From UJ101 sp047975265 (GTDB taxonomy: Bacteria; Bacteroidota; Bacteroidia; Flavobacteriales; UJ101), in the NCBI GenBank assembly GCA_047975265.1, contig JBKEDE010000021.1, positions 1-25,542 of the forward strand: a DNA stretch of 25,542 nt, in the 5' to 3' direction. The translations under genes and the position numbers were made by a program. Position 1 is the stretch's first letter. Every line of letters begins with the position of its first letter. Shown here in pieces: positions 7,636-15,385 of the stretch. Below the pieces are notes generated by a model, which searched no databases, was not told the origin of the DNA, and saw only the letters and a list, made by a program, of their open reading frames with translations.

Positions 7636-8622
7636 ATGATAGAACAAGCGATTCAAAAACGAATTTTAATTTTAGACGGAGCTATGGGAACCATGATTCA
7701 GAATTACAATTTGTCTGAAGAAGATTACCGTGGTGAACGGTTTAAAGATTTTCATGTTTCCTTAAAAGGAAATAATGATTTGCTTTCCATTACACAGCCT
7801 AAAGTTATTCAAGAAATTCATGAAGCGTATCTGGAAGCCGGAGCGGATATTATTGAAACCAATACATTTAACAGTAATGCTATTTCTATGCTTGATTATG
7901 ATCAGACAAATTTAGTTTATGAATTGAATTATGAATCTGTACAAATTGCAAAACGAGCCATACAAAAATATTCAGATAGTGTGAAACCACGTTATGTAGC
8001 CGGGTCAATAGGACCGACCAATAAAACGGCATCGCTTTCACCTCATGTAGAAAATCCGGCTTTTCGAGAGGTTTCTTTTCATGATTTAGCGAGAATTTAT
8101 AAAGAACAAGCGATTGCTTTATTGGAAGGAGGAGTTGATGTCATTTTGGTTGAAACCGTTTTTGATACCTTAAATGCCAAAGCCTGCTTTTTTGGAATAG
8201 AAGATGCTTTCGATCAGGTTGGAAAAAAAGTACCTTTAATGGTCTCAGGAACAATTACGGATGCAAGCGGAAGAACTTTAAGCGGTCAGACAGCCGAAGC
8301 TTTTTTAATATCATTGCAACATATTGATTTACTTTCCGTAGGTTTAAATTGTGCGTTAGGAGCTGAAGCATTAACGCCTTATGTGAAAGTAATTTCTGAA
8401 AAATCAGGATTTTACACCAGTGCACATCCTAATGCAGGTTTGCCCAATGCTTTTGGTCAATACGATGAAACACCTGAGATGATGGTAAATCAAGTAAAAC
8501 GTTTTTTGAAAAACGGTTGGCTCAATATTATTGGAGGATGTTGTGGCACAACTCCCAAGCATATTAAAGCCATTGCTGAAGAAGCTAAAAAATATCAACC
8601 CCGTCAATTGATTGTCAGTTAA
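7636..8622 (+). CDS. metH: Methionine synthase, homocysteine-binding subunit (MetH N-terminal part)
   Basis: A 328-aa homocysteine S-methyltransferase domain, equal to the first ~330 residues of single-chain cobalamin-dependent MetH. It starts with ILDGAMGTMIQ (about residues 11-21), typical of this TIM-barrel. The zinc-binding cysteines are at C239 (GLNCALG) and C302/C303 (GGCCGTT), which match the E. coli ligands C247, C310 and C311. The rest of MetH is encoded separately from 8662, with no sign of a frameshift joining them: the stop is followed by a 39-bp AT-rich spacer and a proper ATG. A split MetH is known in Bacteroidota. It is expressed from the SAM-I riboswitch leader. Confidence 0.95.
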   Translation: MIEQAIQKRILILDGAMGTMIQNYNLSEEDYRGERFKDFHVSLKGNNDLLSITQPKVIQEIHEAYLEAGADIIETNTFNSNAISMLDYDQTNLVYELNYESVQIAKRAIQKYSDSVKPRYVAGSIGPTNKTASLSPHVENPAFREVSFHDLARIYKEQAIALLEGGVDVILVETVFDTLNAKACFFGIEDAFDQVGKKVPLMVSGTITDASGRTLSGQTAEAFLISLQHIDLLSVGLNCALGAEALTPYVKVISEKSGFYTSAHPNAGLPNAFGQYDETPEMMVNQVKRFLKNGWLNIIGGCCGTTPKHIKAIAEEAKKYQPRQLIVS

Positions 8623-8661
8623 ATAAAAATAGTTTAAATAATTAATTTCCAATTATAAAAA

Positions 8662-11313
8662 ATGAAACTATCCGGTTTAGAACCTTTGTATGTAAATAAA
8701 GAAGCTAATTTTATCAATGTAGGAGAACGAACCAATGTTGCCGGTTCGCGTAAGTTTTTACGTTTGATTAAAGAAGAAATATATGATGAAGCTCTCGAAA
8801 TTGCACGTCATCAGGTAGATAATGGGGCTCAAATTATTGATATTAATATGGATGATGGTATGTTAGACGGAAAACATGCTATGATTCAATTTTTACGCCT
8901 GATAGCATCAGAACCGGATATAGCAAGAGTTCCTGTTATGATTGATTCTTCTAAATGGGAAATTATTGAAGCAGGATTGCAAAATGTTCAAGGAAAAGCC
9001 ATTGTAAATTCAATTTCCTTAAAAGAAGGAGAAGAGAATTTTATCCGTCAAGCCAAGTTAGTTAGAAAATACGGTGCAGCAACCGTTGTCATGGCTTTTG
9101 ATGAAAAAGGACAAGCCGATAATTATCAAAAACGCATTGAAATTTGTGAGCGTTCGTATAAAATCTTGACCGAAAAAGTAGGGTTTGATTCTCATGATAT
9201 TGTATTCGATGCAAATATTTTTCCTGTTGCTACCGGAATGAAAGAACACGACCGTAATGCGTTGGATTATTTCTTAGCCTGTAAATGGATAAAAGAAAAT
9301 TTACCTAATGCACATCTTATAGGAGGTGTGAGTAATGTATCTTTCTCATTTCGAGGGAATGATACAGTTCGTGAAGCGATGCATTCGGCCTTTTTATACC
9401 ATGCCATTCAGCACGGTATGGATATGGGAATTGTAAATCCGGCTTTGTTGGAAGTTTATGATAATATTGATAAAATACTTTTAGAACATGTGGAAGATGT
9501 TTTGTTGTGCAGAAGAGAAGATGCTACCGAACGTTTGTTGGATTTTGCTCAAAGAGTTAAGGGAACTAAAACAAAAACAGATGAGCGAGATTTAAAATGG
9601 CGTAATGAACCCGTTGAAAAGAGATTAGAACATGCTTTGGTAAAAGGAATTGTAGAATTTATTGAAGATGATGTAGAAGAAGCCCGGCAGAAATTACAAA
9701 ATCCGGTAGCAGTTATTGAAAAACCTTTAATGGACGGGATGAATGTAGTGGGAGATTTGTTTGCAACAGGAAAAATGTTTTTGCCGCAAGTTGTTAAATC
9801 AGCAAGAGTAATGAAACGGGCAGTAGCCTATTTACAACCGTTTATAGAAGCTCTAAAAAAACATTCTCAAGAAAATAAAGGAGCAGGAAAAATCTTACTG
9901 GCAACTGTAAAAGGCGATGTTCATGATATAGGAAAAAACATAGTTTCAGTAGTTTTAGCTTGTAATAATTTTGAAATCATCGATTTAGGAGTGATGGTTC
10001 CTACAGAAAAGATTATCCAAACAGCTCTTGATGAAAAGGTAGACGCCATTGGTTTGAGTGGATTAATAACGCCTTCGTTAGATGCCATGGTAGAAGTAGC
10101 TCAAGAAATGAAACGATTGGATATGAAAATTCCGTTATTGATTGGCGGAGCTACCACTTCTCGGGCACATACAGCAGTTAAAATTACTCCGGAATATGAT
10201 CAAGGAGTTGTTCATGTTTTAGATGCTTCCAGAAGTGTGACGGTTACCAACAGCCTCCTTGGAAGAAATCGTTTGGAGTATATTAAAAAAGTACAAGAAG
10301 AATATGAAACACTTCGTGAAGGCTATTTGAATCGAAGTTCTAAAAAAGAATATCTTACGATACAAGAAGCACGCAACAATCAATATAAAATTGATTGGAA
10401 TACAACTGAAATTATAAAACCAAACCAATTAGGAGTTTATGAAATGGTTGATTTTCCTTTAAAAAATTTGCTTCCGTATATTGATTGGACGCCTTATTTC
10501 AAGACGTGGCAATTAGCAGGTGTTTTTCCAAAAATTTTAGAAGATGAAGTTGTAGGAAAGGAAGCAACAAAAGTTTATAATGATGCGTTGGAAATGCTTA
10601 ACGATGTCGTTTCCAATCAAAAACTAAAAGCTAATGCGGTTTTTGGTCTATTTGATGCCCATGCAGAAAAGGATGATATTGTAGTTAATGTATCGAAAGA
10701 TAAAAAATTCATATTCATAACTTTACGTCAGCAATCCAAAAAAAGAGAAGGAGCTCCTAACATAGCTTTAGCCGATTTTATTTGTCCAAAAGAAGAAAAT
10801 AGAGAAGATTATATAGGTGCTTTTGCTGTTACAACCGGAATCGGAATTGAGAAACAAATAAAACAATATGAAACAGAACATGATGATTATAAAAGTATTA
10901 TGATAAAATCTATAGCTGATCGTTTGGCGGAAGCTTTTGCAGAATATCTGCATGAATTTGTACGGAAAGAAATGTGGGGCTATGCTGTAAATGAAGCATT
11001 AACCAATGAGGCTTTGATTAAGGAAGAATACAGAGGAATCCGTCCGGCACCAGGTTACCCTGCTTGTCCTGATCATTTGGAAAAAGAAACCATTTGGAAA
11101 TTGTTAGAGGTTGAAAAACGTGTGGGAATATCACTTACGGAGAGTTTGGCTATGTATCCGGCGGCATCTGTTTCAGGATATTATTTTGCCAATAAGGAAG
11201 CTAAATATTTTGGTGTAGGAAAAATAACGCAGGATCAGGTGGAAGATTTTGCAAAGCGAAAAAACATTCCATTAGAAAAAGCAGTAAAGTGGTTAAAACC
11301 CAATATTGTTTAA
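8662..11313 (+). CDS. metH: Cobalamin-dependent methionine synthase, folate/B12/activation subunit
   Basis: An 883-aa protein that covers the remaining MetH modules. It has a pterin-binding domain (NVGERTNVAGSRKF near residues 19-32, DINMDDGMLDG), a cobalamin cap, then the B12 Rossmann domain with the axial-ligand motif DVHDIGKN (H421), a following SGL and IGGATTS. At the C-terminus is the AdoMet-binding reactivation domain with RPAPGYPACPDH (about 794-805) and MYPAASVSGYYFA. Together with the 328-aa upstream protein the total (1211 aa) is about that of E. coli MetH (1227 aa). It transfers the methyl group from 5-methyl-THF through cob(I)alamin to homocysteine bound on the partner subunit. 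Confidence 0.96.
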   Translation: MKLSGLEPLYVNKEANFINVGERTNVAGSRKFLRLIKEEIYDEALEIARHQVDNGAQIIDINMDDGMLDGKHAMIQFLRLIASEPDIARVPVMIDSSKWEIIEAGLQNVQGKAIVNSISLKEGEENFIRQAKLVRKYGAATVVMAFDEKGQADNYQKRIEICERSYKILTEKVGFDSHDIVFDANIFPVATGMKEHDRNALDYFLACKWIKENLPNAHLIGGVSNVSFSFRGNDTVREAMHSAFLYHAIQHGMDMGIVNPALLEVYDNIDKILLEHVEDVLLCRREDATERLLDFAQRVKGTKTKTDERDLKWRNEPVEKRLEHALVKGIVEFIEDDVEEARQKLQNPVAVIEKPLMDGMNVVGDLFATGKMFLPQVVKSARVMKRAVAYLQPFIEALKKHSQENKGAGKILLATVKGDVHDIGKNIVSVVLACNNFEIIDLGVMVPTEKIIQTALDEKVDAIGLSGLITPSLDAMVEVAQEMKRLDMKIPLLIGGATTSRAHTAVKITPEYDQGVVHVLDASRSVTVTNSLLGRNRLEYIKKVQEEYETLREGYLNRSSKKEYLTIQEARNNQYKIDWNTTEIIKPNQLGVYEMVDFPLKNLLPYIDWTPYFKTWQLAGVFPKILEDEVVGKEATKVYNDALEMLNDVVSNQKLKANAVFGLFDAHAEKDDIVVNVSKDKKFIFITLRQQSKKREGAPNIALADFICPKEENREDYIGAFAVTTGIGIEKQIKQYETEHDDYKSIMIKSIADRLAEAFAEYLHEFVRKEMWGYAVNEALTNEALIKEEYRGIRPAPGYPACPDHLEKETIWKLLEVEKRVGISLTESLAMYPAASVSGYYFANKEAKYFGVGKITQDQVEDFAKRKNIPLEKAVKWLKPNIV

Positions 11314-11369
11314 GCGAGTGCTAGATAATCAATAACAAATGATTATATTTAACCCTATAAAATCATGCA

Positions 11370-12320
11370 ATGAAAATAACAGAATACATAAAAAAAGCGG
11401 ATAAAACTTTATTTTCATTTGAAATATTACCTCCAAAAAAGGGAGAAAATATTCAAAAGCTATTTCAAAATATAGACCCCTTGATGGAGTTTAAACCACC
11501 TTTTATTGATGTAACGTATCATAGAGAAGAGTATGTTTTGAAAGAAACCAAATCAGGATTAAAAAAATTTTCAGTTCGTAAACGCCCGGGAACGGTTGGT
11601 ATTTGTGCTTCGTTGATGAATAAATACAATGTAGATGCCGTTCCTCATGTAATTTGCGGAGGATTTACAAAAAGTCAAACGGAAGAAGTCTTAATAGATT
11701 TTGATTTTCTGGGAATAGATAATGTATTGGTGTTACGCGGAGATCCTATAAAAGGAGAATCTACATTTACCCCAACTAAAGACGGGCATGCCTATGCTTC
11801 GGATGTATTGAGGCAAATAAAAAATTTGAATAAAGGGATTTATTTAGATTCTGAACAAACCGATAATGCTCCCACAGATTTTTGCATGGGTGTAGCAGGG
11901 TATCCTGAAAAACATTTTGAGGCACCTAATTTAGAAGAAGATTTAGAGTTTTTAAAACAAAAAGTAGATTTTGGTGCAGATTATATTGTAACACAAATGT
12001 TTTTTGATAATCAAAAATATTTTGATTTTGTAAAGTTATGTCGTGCAAAAGGAATTAACGTGCCTATTATACCGGGTATAAAACCCATAACCATTCAGCG
12101 TCATTTAACCGTTTTACCACAGTTTTTTTATTTAAACTTGCCTCAAGAGTTGGTTAATGAAGTAAAAAAATGTAAAAATAACCAAGAAGTTCGTCTTGTG
12201 GGAGAACAATGGGCTATTCAACAGTGTAAAGAATTAATCGATTTTGGAGTTCCTGTTTTGCATTTTTATTCTATGGGAAAATCGGACAATATATACAATA
12301 TTGCAAAAGAATTATTTTAG
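11370..12320 (+). CDS. metF: 5,10-methylenetetrahydrofolate reductase
   Basis: A 316-aa FAD-dependent TIM-barrel enzyme that makes the 5-methyl-THF used by MetH. Motifs seen are FSFEILPPKKG near the N-terminus (catalytic Glu at residue 18, matching E28 of E. coli MetF), VDVTYH-like FIDVTYHREEY, LVLRGDPIKGE (about residues 127-137) and DFGADYIVTQMFFD (about 204-217). It lies 56 bp after the second metH gene in the same direction and is most likely co-transcribed under the SAM riboswitch, giving a complete methyl-folate to methionine unit. It converges on the next gene with a 45-bp gap that holds no clear terminator. Confidence 0.96.
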   Translation: MKITEYIKKADKTLFSFEILPPKKGENIQKLFQNIDPLMEFKPPFIDVTYHREEYVLKETKSGLKKFSVRKRPGTVGICASLMNKYNVDAVPHVICGGFTKSQTEEVLIDFDFLGIDNVLVLRGDPIKGESTFTPTKDGHAYASDVLRQIKNLNKGIYLDSEQTDNAPTDFCMGVAGYPEKHFEAPNLEEDLEFLKQKVDFGADYIVTQMFFDNQKYFDFVKLCRAKGINVPIIPGIKPITIQRHLTVLPQFFYLNLPQELVNEVKKCKNNQEVRLVGEQWAIQQCKELIDFGVPVLHFYSMGKSDNIYNIAKELF

Positions 12321-12365
12321 GAAAAAACAGCAAAAAAATTATGTTCGATGCAAATACAAACGATT

Positions 12366-12851
12366 TTAAAATTGAGAAATAAGAGCATCTATCTCCTGCA
12401 AATCATATTTTTTTCCTTCGACCATGAAGTAGGAATTAGCTGAAATGATTTGGTTTCCGTTATAATCATAGTGAGTAAAAAAATAATTATTTGAATCACC
12501 GAAATAGTTATAAATTTGATTGAGGCGGTTCCTTGAATCAAATTTGTAAATAAGTTTGTCTCTAATACTTCCTGTCGAGTTATACCAAATTTGACTTAAA
12601 TCTTTGGTGTCAGAATACGATTTGGTTGCCTCAAACAACATATTTCCATATTCATTAAAAATTTTGCTATTGGTTCGTAAACCGGTTGTATTATAATTAA
12701 ATTTTAATGTTTTTTCTATTCCGTTTTGAGTAATACGGAGTTCTTTCAGCTTCTTATTCTTATCATAATTCGCTTCTCCCTGCGAATATCTACTTTGTGA
12801 AAAACCAAACGTAGAAATTAGAATAAACCCTAATAACAATATCTTATTCAT
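12366..12851 (-). CDS. Small secreted protein of unknown function
   Basis: A 161-aa protein with a Sec signal peptide (MNKILLLGFILISTFGFSQ, cut after FSQ). The mature part is rich in Asn, Lys and Tyr, with short beta-strand-like segments such as ELRITQNGIEKTLKFNYNTTG, GNMLFEATKSYS, KLIYKFDSRNRLNQIYNYFGDS and HYDYNGNQI. The recurring 'Y.F.....RL..I.NY......YDYNGN' style resembles YD/RHS-like strand repeats, but no full repeat can be claimed. No catalytic motif is seen. It is probably monocistronic. Confidence 0.65.
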   Translation of the reverse strand: MNKILLLGFILISTFGFSQSRYSQGEANYDKNKKLKELRITQNGIEKTLKFNYNTTGLRTNSKIFNEYGNMLFEATKSYSDTKDLSQIWYNSTGSIRDKLIYKFDSRNRLNQIYNYFGDSNNYFFTHYDYNGNQIISANSYFMVEGKKYDLQEIDALISQF

Positions 12852-12883
12852 ATTTTAAATTTTTTCCAACTCTAATTTTTCAC

Positions 12884-12891
12884 TAAAGATA
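12884..12891 (-). promoter_or_regulatory. Candidate -7 box of the small secreted protein gene
   Basis: The minus strand reads TATCTTTA, one mismatch from TAnnTTTG, 33 bp before the ATG at 12851. No -33 element was recognised. Confidence 0.35.
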
Positions 12892-12976
12892 ATAACCTTT
12901 TAATCGAAAATCATGAATTATAATAAAATTTAACAGAAAAACTAATAATAATAAGATTTTTTAAGATAATTTAAAA

Positions 12977-14593
12977 CTATTTAGCATTAATTAGTTCTGA
13001 TAGAATTTTTTTAAGTTTTGGATCTTTAGGTGTAGGAGCATCAAAATCAATAATATTACCTTCACCGTTAATAAGAACGAATCGAGGGAAAGGACGAATA
13101 TTAAATCCGTATGATTTTATGAATCCCGTATCCCAATCATCTGTGGCAAAATAATGTTCTCCTTTTATCTGTTTTTCTTTAAGTGTAAGGTTCCACTTTT
13201 CTTTTTTGTTTAGAAAGTCAATGTTTACGGTAGCAAAGATAATATTTTTATTTAAAAATTCATCAGCCAGTTTGTTGTAATCATCAAAGAAATCAGTTGT
13301 ATTTTCAGAACTGGTTGTCCAAAAATAAACCAAAAGGTTTTTCCCCTTGTTAAGACCTACTAAATCAGTAGATTTCCCATCTTTTATAATCTCTATGGCA
13401 GGGGCTACATCCCCTTTTTTCAAACCTTTGATGATGCGATTGTTTTCTTCTAAAATTCTCTTAAATTCAGGTGTTTCTACATTGGTAATCACTTTGTTGT
13501 AACTCTTGTCATAAAATTTATTATACTCCTCAACATATTTGTTATACTCTTTTTGAATTTGTTCTTTGGTAGGTGTTGCTGATGCAGGAATTTGAGCCTG
13601 AGGATTTTGTTTTTTAAAAGCCTGAATCTGAGCCTGAACAGATTGCAATACATTTTGCTGGTATTGTTCATAGGTAGGTGCAGGTTGGAAGATTCCTTGA
13701 TTAGCCAATTGAATCAACATAAAATCTTTTATATAAGGAACGATACTATCTTGGTTTAGTTTTTTCACAAAATAGTCGATTTGATCTTCTCCTTGAGTAG
13801 GTTTATAGCCTTTTGCTATGCGACGATTTAGCTCCTGAGCTACATAATTTCTGTATTTGGCATTATTTTTAAATAATGTTGGATTGTTAATATCAATAGC
13901 TTTGGAAAAATCATAATAAGACTCGGAAGGTCTGTAATTACGATCTTGTTTAATCTGGGCGTGAGCCATAGGATAACTGTTTAAAACCAATCCCCAACCA
14001 TATAATATATCCTCTTTTGCTACTTTTTTGGCTTCTTGTGATAATCCTTTGTATTCTTCAACGTATTTTGTGGAACGATGTTTTAAACTGTCCAATTTAG
14101 CTTTAAAAGGTTCTTCATCCAATGAGAATAATTCTTGAATATTGGAATCAAAATTGGATTGTTTGAATTTTTCATAATCGGTTAAAAAAACGCTCTCGAT
14201 ATTTCCTTCCACACTTAAAGAATCTAAAAATGATTCATTGGACAAAGCATTTGTTTTAACATGGATGACATCATCATTTTTCAAATACAGATTAACCGCC
14301 TTATTATCGCTATTCATCAAAATATAATAGCCTTCCTTAATATTTTGTATAGAATCTTTGAAATTACCTTCTTTATCTAAAAAGATTTTTTTAACAATAT
14401 TGTTTTCTATAACCAAAGGATCAACTAATAAATAAATGTCTTCTGTTTCATTTCCATCGGTTTTAATATGACCTTCAAGCACTACATAGTCTTTTTTAGG
14501 TTCTTCTTTTTGATGTTTTTGATCTTTTGCTTTCTCACCACAAGAATATAAAATTCCCGCTAAAACGAATAAGGTTAAAATTCTATCTTTCAT
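12977..14593 (-). CDS. Lipoprotein with TlpA/thioredoxin-like domain lacking the CXXC
   Basis: A 538-aa probable lipoprotein with lipobox LYSC (Cys18) after a hydrophobic stretch. Residues about 36-115 look like the DUF4369-type N-terminal domain found before thioredoxin domains in Bacteroidota. A long helical, Gln/Lys-rich middle follows (about 130-390). The thioredoxin-like fold begins at GDVAPAIEI (about 394) and runs to the end. The active-site place reads YFWTTSSENT (about 423-432): the Trp is there, but both cysteines of WCxxC are missing. The cis-Pro region RPFPRFVLI (500-508) and a final strand GNIIDFDAP are kept. So the fold is present but classical disulfide chemistry is not possible at this site. 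It probably acts in the periplasm; function is unknown. Confidence 0.82.
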   Translation of the reverse strand: MKDRILTLFVLAGILYSCGEKAKDQKHQKEEPKKDYVVLEGHIKTDGNETEDIYLLVDPLVIENNIVKKIFLDKEGNFKDSIQNIKEGYYILMNSDNKAVNLYLKNDDVIHVKTNALSNESFLDSLSVEGNIESVFLTDYEKFKQSNFDSNIQELFSLDEEPFKAKLDSLKHRSTKYVEEYKGLSQEAKKVAKEDILYGWGLVLNSYPMAHAQIKQDRNYRPSESYYDFSKAIDINNPTLFKNNAKYRNYVAQELNRRIAKGYKPTQGEDQIDYFVKKLNQDSIVPYIKDFMLIQLANQGIFQPAPTYEQYQQNVLQSVQAQIQAFKKQNPQAQIPASATPTKEQIQKEYNKYVEEYNKFYDKSYNKVITNVETPEFKRILEENNRIIKGLKKGDVAPAIEIIKDGKSTDLVGLNKGKNLLVYFWTTSSENTTDFFDDYNKLADEFLNKNIIFATVNIDFLNKKEKWNLTLKEKQIKGEHYFATDDWDTGFIKSYGFNIRPFPRFVLINGEGNIIDFDAPTPKDPKLKKILSELINAK

Positions 14594-14610
14594 ATTAAAA
14601 AATTGATGGA

Positions 14611-14618
14611 CAAATGTA
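14611..14618 (-). promoter_or_regulatory. Candidate -7 box of the TlpA-like lipoprotein gene
   Basis: The minus strand reads TACATTTG, an exact TAnnTTTG match, 18 bp before the ATG at 14593. Confidence 0.45.
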
Positions 14619-14669
14619 GAAAAATATAATGATTTTATACGAGATATTGTAGAAAATATTTTTAATTAT

Positions 14670-14701
14670 TTTGTATAATCAAAATATATTTTGTTACTTT
14701 G
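14670..14701 (+). promoter_or_regulatory. Promoter of the rpmB-rpmG operon
   Basis: TTTG (14670-14673) is followed after 20 bp by TTACTTTG (14694-14701), close to TAnnTTTG. It lies upstream of the ATG at 14724 and overlaps the longer open frame from 14691, which argues against that earlier start. Confidence 0.6.
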
Positions 14702-14723
14702 CACTCCGTTAAAAAGAAGAGAG

Positions 14724-14957
14724 ATGTCAAGAATTTGTCAATTAACAGGTAAAAAAGTCATGGTAGGAAACAATGTTTCCCATGCTAACAATAAGACCAA
14801 GAGAAGTTTCAATGTAAACATTACAAAGAAGCGATTTTATATACCAACTGAAGATAAGTGGATTACCTTAAAAGTATCTGCAGCAGGAATAAAATTGGTA
14901 AATAAGATTGGAATTAACGAGGCTTTAAAAAGAGCAGAAGCAAAAGGTTTAATATAA
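14724..14957 (+). CDS. rpmB: 50S ribosomal protein L28
   Basis: A 77-aa basic ribosomal protein. It starts MSRICQLTGKKVMVGNNVSHANNKTKRSF, the typical L28 N-terminus, and continues with NVNITKKRFYIPTEDKW and the C-terminal VSAAGIKLVNKIGINEAL. I chose the ATG at 14724, which has an AGAAGAGAG stretch just upstream and gives the family's normal start. The longer open frame from 14691 begins inside the promoter. It is followed after 12 bp by rpmG, the usual pairing. Confidence 0.97.
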   Translation: MSRICQLTGKKVMVGNNVSHANNKTKRSFNVNITKKRFYIPTEDKWITLKVSAAGIKLVNKIGINEALKRAEAKGLI

Positions 14958-14969
14958 ACACGGTGTAAG

Positions 14970-15152
14970 ATGGCTAAAAAAGGAAATAGAATTCAAGTTA
15001 TTTTAGAATGTACCGAGCATAAAGACAGTGGTCTAAAAGGTACGTCTCGTTATATTACAACAAAAAACAAGAAAAATACTCCGGATCGTATCGAATTAAA
15101 AAAGTACAATCCGATTATGAAAAAATATACAGTACACAAAGAAATTAAATAA
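14970..15152 (+). CDS. rpmG: 50S ribosomal protein L33
   Basis: A 60-aa protein, MAKKGNRIQVILECTEHK..., with the L33 features SRYITTKNKKNTPDRIELKKYNP and the C-terminal YTVHKEIK. It has only one Cys, so it is the zinc-free (C-minus) type that does not need the four zinc ligands. It lies between rpmB and the DUF4295-like gene with gaps of 12 and 9 bp, so these are almost surely one transcript. Confidence 0.97.
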   Translation: MAKKGNRIQVILECTEHKDSGLKGTSRYITTKNKKNTPDRIELKKYNPIMKKYTVHKEIK

Positions 15153-15161
15153 TAATTTACC

Positions 15162-15314
15162 ATGGCAAAGAAAGCAGTAGCGTCATTACAGACAGGAACA
15201 AAAAAAATGACTAAAGCCATTAAAATGGTGAAATCTCCAAAAACAGGAGCGTATGTTTTTGAAGAAAAAATAATGAATGGAGAAGAAGTAAATAATTATT
15301 TTTCAGAAAAATAA
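15162..15314 (+). CDS. DUF4295-type small basic protein
   Basis: This 50-aa frame starts at the ATG at 15162 (MAKKAVASLQTGTKKMTKAI...) and ends ...GEEVNNYFSEK. It is highly basic in the first half, with a KMVKSPKTGAYVFEE middle. It sits 9 bp after rpmG and before ftsY, the place where Bacteroidota carry a conserved ~50-aa DUF4295 protein. The composition and linkage suggest a ribosome-associated small protein, which is an inference. It is followed by a hairpin with a T-run. Confidence 0.88.
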   Translation: MAKKAVASLQTGTKKMTKAIKMVKSPKTGAYVFEEKIMNGEEVNNYFSEK

Positions 15315-15340
15315 TTAATTTACAATCAAAAATTAATATT

Positions 15341-15372
15341 AAAAAGCTGTTTCTTTTGAAGTAGCTTTTTTT
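15341..15372 (+). terminator. Intrinsic terminator / attenuator between DUF4295 gene and ftsY
   Basis: AAAAAGCT (15341-15348) pairs with AGCTTTTT (15363-15370), with a TTC/GAA inner pairing, and is followed by more T. It would end or reduce transcription of the ribosomal genes before ftsY. Confidence 0.7.
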
Positions 15373-15374
15373 AG

Positions 15375-15382
15375 TATATTTG
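15375..15382 (+). promoter_or_regulatory. Candidate -7 box immediately before ftsY
   Basis: TATATTTG is an exact TAnnTTTG match, with TTTG at 15355-15358 16 bp upstream. It ends only 3 bp before the ftsY ATG (15386), so transcription from it would begin at or inside the start codon. It may therefore be fortuitous or drive a leaderless message. Confidence 0.4.
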
Positions 15383-15385
15383 CTT

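Noticed and set aside
7636..11313. Frameshift in a single metH gene
   Set aside because: The two parts are separated by a stop, a 39-bp AT-rich spacer and a proper ATG, with no leftover coding sequence; a true split.
14691..14723. Longer N-terminus for rpmB
   Set aside because: It overlaps the -7 promoter box, and L28 proteins normally start at MSRICQ-type sequences.
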